DNA of 64,000 nt from Nematopogon swammerdamellus (Eukaryota > Arthropoda > Insecta > Lepidoptera > Adelidae): contig OX336340.1 in NCBI GenBank assembly GCA_946902875.1, forward strand, positions 20,909,566 through 20,973,565. The letters are read 5' to 3'. Below the pieces are notes generated by a model. That model did no database searches and was not told where the DNA came from. It worked only from the letters and a program-made list of their open reading frames with translations. Both the position numbers and the translations under genes were made by a program. Of the stretch, positions 33,882 through 43,790 are shown one piece after another; position 1 is the first letter of the stretch; each line of letters opens with the position of its first letter.

Positions 33882-33952
33882 CGGGCGGTGGCAGCGGGGG
33901 CGGAGGGGGCAGCGGGGGCAGCGGGGACAGCGGGGGCAGCGGCGGAGGGCCA
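33882..33952 (+). other. G-run tract with quadruplex-forming pattern
   Basis: At least five runs of four or five G (GGGGGCGGAGGGGGCAGCGG and following GGGGGCAGCGGGG units) are spaced by 3-5 bases, matching the usual four-tract quadruplex rule on the + strand. It is also a degenerate 9-base tandem repeat. Confidence 0.7.
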
Positions 33953-34021
33953 CTTCCGACTGAACTAATGTCGAGAGATCTTTGGATTTATATTTTTACC
34001 TTTCCGGACTTGAATTGAAGG

Positions 34022-34312
34022 GAAGCCATGTCAGGGCTTCCCTTCATTTCATGTCGGCTACACTGAACTGGACGGAAAACACGAACTATTTACATAGCCA
34101 TTTCGTCCGACGTTTCGCTCAGTGCGATGGTATCAACCCGGCCGGGATAAACCCTACCACCTAGAAAAGGAAGAAGGGAAGGGACCTACAGTTTAACGTG
34201 GAATCCGAACCACGGTCAGGCTCCAACGGTCGAGCGGTCACCCATCCAAGTACTGACCGCGCTCAGCGTTGCTTAACAACAGTCGAACGACCGCACCACT
34301 GAGCTACCGTGC
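34022..34312 (-). mobile_element. SINE family A, 3' truncated
   Basis: Contains CACCCATCCAAGTACTGACC (5S-like block, reverse), GGAATCCGAACCACGGTCAG (B-box-like, reverse) and the head ACCACTGAGCTACCG. The tail past the GGGAAGC block is missing. Confidence 0.88.
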
Positions 34313-34416
34313 ACCCATATCGCAGTGTAACATTAGTTTTTAACTCGTTCGATAGCTTTTTCTACGTACTACGGCTTGGTCACAAGAGGACTTAAGGTCC
34401 TACCTCACCGGGATGA

Positions 34417-34523
34417 CACCGCACCGCACCGCACCGCACCGCACCGCACCGCACCGCACCGCACCGCACCGCTCCGCACCGCACCGCACCGCACCGCACC
34501 GCACCGCACCGCACCGCACCGCA
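34417..34523. repeat. (CACCG)n pentanucleotide array
   Basis: About 21 units with a single variant (GCTCC). No coding frame follows it. Confidence 0.97.
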
Positions 34524-34580
34524 TATATATTTGTGTCTAGGTCGAGTATTTTTACTATTGGAGATGAATTTGTACTGGGC

Positions 34581-34911
34581 GAGTGAGCCTAGTATGGAGC
34601 TCTATACATTTAGTATGGAGCTCTATACATTTAGTATGGAGAAAAAAGGCAGTCGGACCCGACTTTGAGGCCAAAAAAGTCGGACTTGCCAATACCCGAG
34701 CGACATGCCACTGCACTCGGCCGAGTCGCTCGGCCTTCGGCCTCGCGATTCGGCCTCGCTCTCGCTCCGCCTCGGCCTTCGGCCTCGGCTCCGCTCGCGT
34801 GAAAAAAAAAACTTTGTCGACCTACAAGTCGACCCGTCGACCTAAAGTTGACCTTTTTTTTGCTAAAAATGCAAGTTCGATAGTGGGCCTCTTGCGTCAT
34901 TTTCGAGGTCC
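34581..34911. repeat. Recent direct duplication, copy 1
   Basis: Matches 35151-35461 with only a handful of base changes. It begins with a short internal duplication (ATGGAGCTCTATACATTTAG twice) and has GC-rich CGGCCTTCGGCCTCG palindromes and GTCGACCTA repeats. The offset is about 550-570 bp, and the 34912-35150 spacer is not duplicated. Confidence 0.92.
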
Positions 34912-35150
34912 CGAGTTCTCGGCCTCCGGCCTCGAACTCGCGGTACCCCGAAAATGGTCGATTTCGTACTTTTTTTCGTCGACCTAAAAGTCGACCTTGT
35001 CGACCTAAATTCGGGACATGCACAATTCTTTGGAATATTACATCATATACTGCTATGAAAAGCCGGCAACGGCGAGTCCCTACGGTGTATACTTTAGCCA
35101 AAACAATTCGCCGAAAATGGGTCGAAGTGCGAAAAAATCGCAACCGCACC

Positions 35151-35461
35151 GAGTGAGCCCAGTAATGGAGCTCTATACATTTAGTATGGAGAAAAAAGGC
35201 AGCCGGACCCGACTTTGAGGCCAAAAAAGTCGGACTTGCCAATACCCGAGCGACATGCCACTGCACTCGGCCGAGTCGCTCGGCCTTCGGCCTCGCGATT
35301 CGGCCTCGCTCTCGCTCCGCCTCGGCCTTCGGCCTCGGCTCCGCTCGCGTGAAAAAAAAAACTTTGTCGACCTACAAGTCGACCCGTCGACCTAAAGTTG
35401 ACCTTTTTTTTGCTAAAAATGCAAGTTCGATAGTGGGCCTTTTGCGTCATTTTCGGGGTCG
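35151..35461. repeat. Recent direct duplication, copy 2
   Basis: As copy 1 but with a single start unit. Both copies keep an open frame on the minus strand (34631-35266 and 35181-35576); this follows from their near-identity and is not evidence for a protein. Confidence 0.92.
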
Positions 35462-35807
35462 CCGGGACATGGTCGCCGGCTACGTAGCCAATGCTACCTC
35501 TGGCTGCCGTCGGTTGCCAAATGGAGTAGCCAGCGGCTAAGCAGTGTGCGTCGCAAAACATTAAAAAAGAAGACACCTAAGAATTATTATTGGTCCATCC
35601 TTTTGTGTCAGATCGAAGCCGAAGTGGTGTTTAATTTTTTTTATTTTTATTTTTAAATTACGGTCGGAATAATCTGATATTGCAGTATTCCATAAACATG
35701 GACGAATTTTTATTTCCACAATAAATCTTTCGGCATCAAAACTAATTTTTTCCACAAACACGTGTGCGCGTGCGTCCGTCTTGGTTACTGGTTGGAGTTA
35801 GGGAAGA

Positions 35808-35950
35808 CCACCCGCCAGGTGGGGCGACGACACCAAGTGCGTCGGCGGAAAGCAGTGGTTCCGTACCGCTGAAGGCCGGGAGGACTGGAGGAAAATTGAA
35901 GAGGCGTATGTCCAGCAGTTAACGCTTACACGCTGACTGACTGACTGACT
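35808..35950 (+). mobile_element. RTE-like LINE 3' end
   Basis: The frame reads DDTKCVGGKQW then EDWRKIEEAYVQQLTL and stops, followed by a TGAC-type simple repeat. The WRKIEEAYVQQ end is typical of insect RTE-clade LINEs. Confidence 0.75.
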
Positions 35951-36012
35951 AATAATGTGATGGTGAATAAATATATTTATTTATTTCTATCTTTCTTTCT
36001 TTCTAAACCGAG

Positions 36013-36052
36013 TCTACCGCGAGCGAAGCCGCGGGCAAAAGCTAGTTATTAT
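36013..36052 (-). repeat. Family G end
   Basis: GCGAGCGAAGCCGCGGGCAA and AAGCTAGTTA, the inverted start of the repeat at 22126. Confidence 0.6.
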
Positions 36053-36481
36053 ACATATTTTGAATTTGCAATTTCACACTTACGCCTAATGTTCCACCTA
36101 CCCACATTTCTTTATCAACTCCAATCGCGCTCGCGTTGACAAGATGTTACGTCGGTTACAACATAAAGGAGCCTAAAATGACAAATAAATATCCGAGCAG
36201 AGTCAAGAGCGTTATGAAGGAGACAGTTTTCCGCTTTTTTTAACAATTTCCGCTTCACAGACCGGCGGCGCGGCGGTGGGGCAGCCGCGGCGGAGTGGAG
36301 GCGGCCGTTTACAAACCAAAGGAGCGTTTTATCAGAGAAATCGTTGCAGTAGACAGGTCGGGCCTGGACGGGGAGAAAATCTCAAAGCCCTTTAAATGGG
36401 CCAGTGTTGAACTTGTATTTTGTCCTGCTGTATTGTCCGTAGTGAATAGTGAGTTTAGCAGTAAACGTTTACAATTTTGCT
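36053..36481. other. No gene recognised
   Basis: A GC-rich patch lies near 36260-36310; no domain-bearing frame. Confidence 0.4.
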
Positions 36482-37008
36482 GTCAGCCTCGGCAGCTCAG
36501 TGGTGCGGTCGGACGACTATCGGTCGCGATCATAAGCACACCCAAGAACATTAAATGTTCTTAAGCACACCCAAGAACATTAAATGTTCTTAAGCACACC
36601 CAAGAACATTAAATGTTCTTAAGCACACCCAAGAACATTAAATGTTCTTGAGCACACCTGGGTGCGGATTCCACGTAAAACTCTAGGTCCCTTCTTTTCT
36701 TACCTATTTCATAGTATAGGCACGACATGTGGCTCCGGGCCACCCATAAGGTGTCTAGCGACGCCCATGGACATTCGGCCGCATGCGTGGGTAGGTTTTA
36801 AACCCGCCCGGGTTAGGTACCACCGCACCGAATGAAAATTCGATCGAAACGGTCATGTAAAAAGTTCGTGTTTTCCGTCCAGTTCAGTGCAGCCGGCACG
36901 ACCGAAGGGAAGCACTGACATGGCACCTTGTTCACGAAGGTGTTATGGGCAAACATTACGGATGTTTTCGATAATGTAGCCAACCGTGTCAGTTTCCATA
37001 AAAAAGAG
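36482..37008 (+). mobile_element. SINE family A carrying an internal minisatellite
   Basis: The head TCAGCCTCGGCAGCTCAGTG is followed by the variant string CATAAGCACACC. A 29 bp unit is then repeated about four times (36535-36650), after which the copy resumes at CCTGGGTGCGGATTCCACG (B-box region) and the body. Most of the 5S-like segment is gone. An 80-base insertion near 36715-36800 resembles a LINE 3' scrap. The A-rich end is at about 37000. Confidence 0.85.
36535..36650. repeat. 29 bp tandem repeat, ~4 units
   Basis: Units are near identical, and each holds the 19-base palindrome AAGAACATTAAATGTTCTT plus an AGCACACCC linker. Confidence 0.96.
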
Positions 37009-37758
37009 TAGGTACCAATCACCCGACTGCGAAAGCAAAGAAGTGTGATGTGTTTTATTTTGATGTGCAAGTATGTATGAATGCGGTTGAGTTTGTTTAT
37101 TCTCTCACAACTGCAAAAAGGCCTCACAAGTTGTGAGTCACAACTGTATAGGTAAAAACAGTTTTATAAACCTTCTCCGAAAATATTCCGATATTCTGGA
37201 TTAAAGTTTTAGCATAAACGACGTTTCAATATATTATAAACCCTAAGAAAATTACAACATAGTAAAAATATTTGAAAATATTCTTTTTTTTATGGAAAGT
37301 AGCACAAGGAGAGGAAAATTGTATTTACGTACACCTCATACTCTGGACCTCGAAAGATAATTAAGTTTGAATTTCCTGTTTATGTTTGCTGTCTGGTCGC
37401 TTTCCGTACCACAATTTTTTTGTCGTTTATTATCTGTAGGTACAGAAACGCTAAAACCTTTTCACAAGCGCATGTACACGAGTATCTTAACAAGTATAAG
37501 TATGACATCTTTTACGTTAGTAGTTTTATGTTAGTCACAAATTAACAAATTTGCTTAATAAAAATAACTGAAATATAACATGTAATTAATAGTTTCAAAT
37601 ATTCAGTTTCCAAATAGGTTTTTTCGTCATTTTTGGAGTTCTTACTATGGTTTGACGCCCAATAAGTGACGACATTTATTAGTTCGTATGGGCATGTCCT
37701 TACGTTAGTAATATATATATAAGTCAATGTATTATAGCGGATATCCTAACAAATAATA
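37009..37758. other. No gene recognised
   Basis: A+T-rich, non-repetitive. Confidence 0.4.
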
Positions 37759-37873
37759 AAAAAACCGGCCAAGTGCGAGTCGAACTCGCGCACCGAGGGT
37801 TCCGTATCGCCATGTCATGGTCAGCGCCACTCACGCCATCTATGGCGTGTAATGAAATGCTTCATATTATATG

Positions 37874-38112
37874 GGTTTTTAAATTACCGTGGTTGTTAGA
37901 CATTATTTTAAATCAATCAGCTTTACTCACGGTTTCACTCCGAGCTATGTGGCTCGACGTTTCGGGCCAAGCGTATGGCCCATCTGCAGTTCTCTGCCAA
38001 CCGTCGCACAAGGCAGAGTGCTCCATGAAGATGGGCCATACGCTTGGCCCGAAACGTCGAGCCACATAGCTCGGAGTGAAACCGTGAGTAAAGCTGATTG
38101 ATTTAAAATAAT
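37874..38112. mobile_element. Palindromic foldback element inserted in family D
   Basis: 84 bp arms (37902-37985 and 38029-38112) are essentially perfect inverted repeats separated by 43 bases. The flanks carry AATGCTTCATATTA on both sides, a 14 bp apparent target duplication whose right copy overlaps the end of the arm. About 28 unpaired bases precede the left arm. Mirror-image frames on both strands simply reflect the palindrome. Half a copy lies at 7119-7180. Confidence 0.9.
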
Positions 38113-38219
38113 GCTTCATATTAGTTAAAATTCTTGATTAGTTCAAATGTTTCACACTCTTTTCGGTAGATGGCGCGCTTACACTTAGTAGTTTCTTCTG
38201 TGGGAACCGTGTATCGTGT

Positions 38220-38540
38220 GGGGCCGGTGTACCGTGTGGTGCCGGCACTTTTAAAGAATAGCCCCACTGCATCTCTCCCCGTGTATGTCGTAAAAGGCGA
38301 CTAAGGGATATGACTCCCTTCTTATATTACTAGGTTGTAGGGTTTAACCCGCCCAGGTTGGTACCACCGCACTGAATGAAAGGTCGGTCGAATCGGCTAT
38401 GCAAATAGTTTGTGTTGTTCGTCCAGTTCAGTGTAGCCGGAACGACCGAAGGGAAGCACTGACGTGGCACCAAGTTCACCCGGTGTTATAGGCTGACATC
38501 ACGGATGTTGTAGCGAACGGTGTCAGTTTCCATAAAAAAA
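38220..38540 (+). mobile_element. SINE with B-like head on family A body, inserted in family D
   Basis: Starts with two tandem versions of the terminal string (ATCGTGTGGGGCCGG, ACCGTGTGGTGCCGG), then AGAATAGCCCCACTGCATCT, GTCGTAAAAGGCGACTAAGG and a switch at CTTCTTATATTACTAGG into the family A body, ending TTTCCAT plus A9. The flanks share AACCGTG, a target duplication. Confidence 0.9.
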
Positions 38541-38809
38541 AACCGTGAATTTTTTACTTTTTCTTATTTTTATTTGTTTTTGTTTTGTTTTATTTGTTGT
38601 TATATCGGCCATAATAAAACATGTTCTGTTCAAAAATTAAGTAAAATTTCACCACCTATTACGATTCAAGAGATAGGTACAGCCCTCAGACAGACAGACA
38701 GACAGACGGCGTAGGCTTAGTAATAGGGTCCCGTGCCGAATACGGAACCCCAAAAAGTAAAACAAAATTAATAAATAAACCCATACAATTTTCATAACAG
38801 AATTTTTTT

Positions 38810-38995
38810 TTATGTATGTATGTATATATTCTTTATTGAACACCAATTTATCAAAATTAGGTACAACAGGCGAGTTTAATGCCGCGAGGCATTCTATTCT
38901 AACTAACCTTTGGGATGTGGGAGAAGTACATGCAGGCGAACAAGAATTGTTGGGCACGTAACTCAGGTGTGGACTGTATAAATTCACCCGTTCAC
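38810..38995 (-). mobile_element. LINE 3' UTR end, related to family 2
   Basis: TATGTATGTATGTATATATT simple repeat, TTCTTTATTGAACACC, GAGTTTAATGCCGCGAGGCA and CTAACCTTTGGGATG follow the same layout as 51722-51850. Confidence 0.6.
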
Positions 38996-39059
38996 TTGAG
39001 CTGCCAGTCTTCGCAGAGCGGTTACAAGGGCCGGAGACAGGAAATCTTCTTTCTTCTCT

Positions 39060-39545
39060 TTCGCACGACTCGGTGACCGTCTCGCTCCTGCACGACCGAC
39101 GCAGACGGGCGTGCGGCTCGGCAGCGTCACTCGCGGTGGTCGTTCGCGGGTGTTGCGATGGGTCAACCGTAGGTGTGCTTCACTTCTTCTCGGGCGGTAC
39201 TGCGACCGTCTCGCTCACTCGGCGACGCGGCGACGGTCTCTCTCTCTCGCGGCCGGCGCAGACGGGCGTGCGGCGCGGAGAGATCACTCGCGGCGGTCGT
39301 TCACGGGTGGTGCGATGGGTCGACCGCAGGTGTGCTTACTTTCTTCTTCCTCGACCGGTACGCTAGGGCGCAGGGAGGTGCTCGTCTTCCTCGACCGATA
39401 CGCCACGTGGCGCCGGGAGGTAATCCTCGACCGATACGCCACGGGGCGCCGGGAGGTGGTGGTGCGATTGCTCGACCGTACGCCGCGCAGCGCCGGGAGG
39501 TAATCCTCGACCGATACGCCGCGGGGCGCCGGGAGGGAAACGTAG
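39060..39545. repeat. GC-rich tandem repeat block
   Basis: Two ~160 bp units share CGCAGACGGGCGTGCGGC, CACTCGCGG and GTGCGATGGGTCGACCGC-type strings (39097 and 39258). Then come four or so shorter units with TCGACCGATACGCC and GGCGCCGGGAGG (39345-39540). Overlapping long frames come from composition, not a gene. Confidence 0.8.
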
Positions 39546-40608
39546 CGTAGCGTTTAGCAAAGAAAAGTCGTGGGTGGCTTTACGAAGCCACGCACTGGAT
39601 AACACCCGGGACGTGCGTGGGTGGAGCACTCGCCGCGAGAAGAACCGTCCGATCGGCCGAGGCAGTCGTTCCGCTCTGAAGACTCTCTTCCGACTGTTCG
39701 CTCCTCGGTCGACCGGTGCGCCGAGCTCAGGCTCCAGGCGTCTTCTCTTCGTGGTGTTGCGGCGAATACTGATTGAACCGGCCGAAACGCGCTATCTTTA
39801 TACACGCGCGGGCGCGCCGTGCGCCGTGAGAGGTGCGGAGGCTGCGATATCTCTCCGTCAGTCTCCGCGCCGACCAATCACAGCGCTCCGCGCCCGCGGC
39901 GCGCCCCGGCTCGGCTCATTTTCCTAATGATCGCGGCGAGTGCACACCTCCCGTCTGTCCCGAATGAAACCCAGTACGCAGCAACATATTTATTTTCAGT
40001 ATAACTTATATCTAATTCTATCTATCTTATAACTATGCCTACCTATCTTATCATATTTTTACCTATCTTAAGCTAGATTTACCTATCTTAATCTAGCTGT
40101 ATCTATCTTAACTAACTTCCATATCTTAACTATCTTAATCTACGATTTTGTATATATGTTTATTTTCTTATATTAACTTATTTTCTATATATTTACATCT
40201 TAAAATTACCTAAAACTAAGCTATGCCGGCCGCTTCCTACTTCCCTATGCTACGGAGGTGACGACGTGCGCGTCGTGTCCTAGGCCGGGTCCGTCGTCGC
40301 CGCTCCGGCTGGCCGTCGTCCTGAACAAGAATAGTTTGTGAAAATGTGTTAGATTAAAGAAATATGTATGATAAACTACGTACGAATACTACATAGATAC
40401 TTTAATAAGCATATATATGTATATAATAAACTTACATATTATATGTACATTAATCGGTGGTACCGTTGTGCAACACAATCAACTGAATGACAGGAGAGTA
40501 AGAGAAGGGGAGTAAAGATATGTACTTATGTAATATAAGTTGCATTGCTGTATAAGTTCATATAAGAGTATATATAACTGTATAAGTTGATATAAGTTAA
40601 TATAAGTT
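39546..40608. other. GC-rich to A+T-rich transition, no gene called
   Basis: 39546-39950 stays GC-rich with a CTTTATACACGCGCG string. 40005-40200 is made of short CTATCTTA-like repeats, and 40230-40320 is GC-rich again. The block with its tandem repeats may be one unidentified element. Confidence 0.35.
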
Positions 40609-40662
40609 GAATTCGCAAAGAGTTTCTATTACGTCGACGTAATACAAAGTCTTTGCGAATTC
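40609..40662. repeat. 54 bp near-perfect palindrome
   Basis: Centred on ACGTCGACGT, with outer arms GAATTCGCAAAGA / TCTTTGCGAATTC and two mismatched positions per arm. Confidence 0.9.
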
Positions 40663-41276
40663 GATAGAACAGCGCCATCTATCGAATGTAAAAATTTATA
40701 ACACCGTGTTTCATCTGCTCAGTGAACGTATGTCCTTCCAACACTTTTGAAATGTTCGTGCTTTGCTTTCAAATTACACTCGCTCTCGTCAACAGTCTTC
40801 ACTGAGATGTGCTGAGCTGACTCGCAATATCCCGGGTGGGTGATACGCTTCTCGTCTTAAATTTACACAATTCTCAAACTCGTCATTGTGATGATTGATG
40901 CGAAAAGTTATCATGAATGCTGGAAATTATTATTCTCGCTTTCGTCTGATTTAGAAATTATTTATACAAATGTCTTTATTTATCAAGAAATTGTTTATCT
41001 GATTGTAAAACTTTTTCTTCCTACGTAAATTCAAATTCCAAATATTTATTGAAAATTTAGCAAATTAGGTACGGGTACACATGTGTTTATATTATTACTC
41101 TATGATACAGTGCAAGATATCTACGTAACTTACTAAAATTTTAAAATGATATTTTTATTTGCCTATTCTTTGTGTGGTGTGGTTCTATTTGGTGTGGTTT
41201 AGTTACAGGTGTTGTGCACTTGAAAGATTGATAAAAATAACAAGGAGAAAATTAAATTATGTTGACGTATTAGCGA
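40663..41276. other. No gene recognised
   Basis: Unique-looking sequence. Confidence 0.4.
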
Positions 41277-41407
41277 ACTATTCTCAAATCAAAACAAACG
41301 TGCAGTTCGCATAATAAAGTTTTATGGCTTAGTGAAGGGAATCTCCCTCCACTAAGCCATACAATTTTGTTGTGCGAGCTGCACGTTTGTTTTCATTTGA
41401 GAATAGT
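41277..41407. repeat. Foldback repeat with ~58 bp arms
   Basis: ACTATTCTCAAAT … ATGGCTTAGTG pairs with CACTAAGCCAT … ATTTGAGAATAGT with a few mismatches and a loop of about 14 bases. Probable small foldback MITE. Confidence 0.88.
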
Positions 41408-41479
41408 ATACATACCTACTTACTTAAATTATTCATCCGCACAAATAAATGTATACTTGTTACAATATCGTCGTCTCTT

Positions 41480-41750
41480 CGGCTGACGCGCCCAGTCCGC
41501 TGACACTTGACCTTAACCATCCCGTGTCCAATATCGACTACTTTTGTGCCTCGGCGGAATTCCTCGTGGCGCACCACATCACGTAGCTATATTCCCAGCA
41601 TGGCTCGCTCCATTGCGCGCTGGGCAACTTTCAACCTTAGGACAACAGTTTCACACCCGTACGTCATAACCGGGAGGACGCACTGGTCATACGTACGGGT
41701 CTTTAAATTTTGCCGTAGGTCAGACGTCACGGTCCTCCCAACCGATCAGC
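41480..41750 (-). pseudogene. RTE-like LINE RT C-terminal fragment
   Basis: The minus strand encodes YDQCVLPVMTYGCET, then KVAQRAMERAMLGI, a stop, LRDVVRHEEFRRGTKVVDI and a QRTGRVSRR block. This is the AQRAMERAMLG … G(H/R)…RR module seen after the RT domain in insect RTE-type LINEs. At least one stop; no intact enzyme. Confidence 0.8.
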
Positions 41751-42162
41751 TTCATGATAAATCAGTTACTCAAAATGTGCTTTATTTATTTACATTACTT
41801 ACTGACTTTATTGCTCGTATTAAACCGCAAAGCTTTGAAGACAAGGACGCAATATTTCACAGTGCTGAGCTCGGCGGGTCGGAGGGGGGCGCGGGGGTGG
41901 ATTTGGGGGTGGAGGCCGGACGTGGACCGCCCGGTAGGGGATCAGAGTGACGTCATCAATCTTGTAACAATAGCTATAGGTGACGCTGAATCTCGGGGCG
42001 GGCTACACGCTGCTAGTGATCGGACAGAATTTTTTTACCGATTTTTCGATAACTGACTAGCCATAAATTTAACATAATTTAAAATGTGTAGCAGACAGGG
42101 AAAAAATCCTTTACTGTAGTGCTGCCTAGTGTGGACTAAACGCTGCAGTTTTTTTAATTTAT
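41751..42162. other. No gene recognised
   Basis: A G-rich stretch at 41880-41935 gives low-complexity frames only. Confidence 0.4.
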
Positions 42163-42530
42163 AATTTTTTTTATGGACAATGACACGGTTGTGTACATCA
42201 CCTACAACATCCGTGATGTCAGCCCATAACACCGGGTGAACTAGGTGCCATGTCAGTGCTTCCCTTCAATTCATGTCGGCTACACTGAACTGGACCGAAA
42301 ATGCTATTTATATAGCTGTTTCGACCGACGTTTCGCTCAGTGCGATGGTATCAACCCGAGTGGGATAAACCCTACCAACTAGTAAGGTAAGAATGGAAGG
42401 GACCTACAGTTGAACGCGGAATTCGAACCACGGTCAGCCTCCAACGGTCGAGCAGTCACCCATTCAAGTACTGACCGCGCTCAGGGTTGCAACAGTCGAC
42501 CGACCGCACCACTGAGCTACTAAGGCTGAC
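42163..42530 (-). mobile_element. SINE family A, full length
   Basis: All parts are present: tail TTATGGACAATGACACGG, body, GTTGAACGCGGAATTCGAAC (B-box-like), CACCCATTCAAGTACTGACC (5S-like) and the ACCACTGAGCTACTAAGGCT head. Confidence 0.9.
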
Positions 42531-42539
42531 AAGCAGTAT

Positions 42540-42715
42540 TTCTTTTATCTTCCGCACTGCGAAACTCTGGAATGCACTTCCTCCAAATGTTGTACCTTAA
42601 AAAGGCACTTGTCGCAATCTACTCTGACGGCCTCAAGTGTCTCGCGTATCTATAAAAAATCAGTCATGTGCGAGTAGAACTCGCGTGGGAGAGGGTTCCG
42701 TGTCATTCCGATTTC
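42540..42715 (+). repeat. LINE C-terminal scrap and family D start
   Basis: 42555-42640 (CGAAACTCTGGAATGCACTT) resembles the LINE 'LWNALPP' region. 42655-42710 has the family D start (AGTCATGTGCGAGTAGAACT, GAGGGTTCCGTGTC). Confidence 0.5.
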
Positions 42716-43255
42716 CGTGAGAACTTTAAGACTTAGTATTATTGAAAAAAAAAACATATTTGTTTTAAATTTTTTTATAACGGCCCCTTTCCGTTGATAC
42801 GGTTATGTCCACGAATAATAAAAAAAGAGAGAAAGAATATTTGTACCTACCGCCTGGTAGGAAGGATCAAGAGAAAGTAGTTGTGTAGAACCAAAAACCG
42901 AGTTCACTTGGTATTATGTATGTCTCGGTGTTTAATGATAAGCTTCAACATTGAGTTGTGAATGAATTGGCAATGAAAAGTGGGCAAGGGTCCGATCATT
43001 AGCCCATATAATGGCTTCATCACACATTAGTCTTATTGATACCAAGATCGCCATGAAAATGCTTGAATCGTCAAATTCAAGAGGCTCTCTCCTTAAAGTT
43101 ATTCTGGACTGACTCTCCGCCAAAGCTCTATATTTTAGCTTTTACTATTCTGAAGACCCTAACTAAGGCGAACAACGCACAGTGCTTCGCGGTCACTTAG
43201 CTGTTGCCGACATCTACTTACAGCAAATTAGTGCGCGCGAAGTTATCGACGACGA
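42716..43255. other. No gene recognised
   Basis: No supported feature. Confidence 0.4.
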
Positions 43256-43790
43256 CGTCCTCTGTCTTAATATTATGTATGACCAACTCAAGGCAAAATA
43301 TAATATATGGCCAACTTCCGGCATAATTTGCCATCTCTAGGCATAATATTATTATATCCCACACTAAGCATACTATGGCTAACTCTTTGCATAATATGGC
43401 CAACTATTTGCATAATATGGCCAACTCTTTGCATAATATGACCAACTTAAGGCATAATATAGCCATCTCTAGGCATTTATTATAGCCAACTCTTTCTTTG
43501 CATTATATCACCAACTTTAGGCATAATGTGGCCATCTCTAGGCATAGTATGGCCACATATATGGCCAATCCTTGGCATAATATGGCCAACTCTAAGCATA
43601 TTATGGCCAACTCTTTGCATTGACCAACTTTAGGCTTAATGTGGTCATCTCTAGACATACTACGGCCACCTCTATGGCTAACCCTTGGCATAATATGGCC
43701 AACTCTTGGCATATTAAGGCCAACCCCTGGTATATTATGGCCAACTATAGGCATATTATGGCCAACTTTATACATAATGCAGCGACACGA
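43256..43790. repeat. 21 bp minisatellite
   Basis: About two dozen diverged units of GCATAATATGGCCAACTCTT-type sequence; frames across it on both strands are repeat products. Confidence 0.95.

Larger units (their letters stand above)
37759..38756 (+). repeat. Family D repeat with two later insertions
   Basis: Family D sequence is found at 37759-37873, 38113-38219 and 38541-38756, in order and with the correct ends (AAACCGGCCAAGTGCGAG … TACGGAACCCCAAAAA). The two breaks are filled by a foldback element and a SINE, each flanked by a duplicated target. Confidence 0.9.

Noticed and set aside
34230..34280. 5S rRNA gene
   Set aside because: Only the ~40 base internal region is 5S-like; the 5' and 3' parts of 5S are absent and it always lies in SINE A.
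34631..35576. Two minus-strand ORFs (211 and 131 codons) with the same peptide
   Set aside because: Identity follows from the recent DNA duplication; composition is biased and no domain is seen.
36535..36650. CRISPR-like array of 29 bp repeats
   Set aside because: Units are contiguous with no variable spacers, within a eukaryotic SINE.
37889..38119. Paired ORFs on both strands with nearly the same protein
   Set aside because: Produced by the perfect palindrome; not evidence for coding.
39073..39927. Several overlapping 90-130 codon ORFs
   Set aside because: GC-rich tandem repeats lack stops by composition; frames overlap on both strands without motifs.
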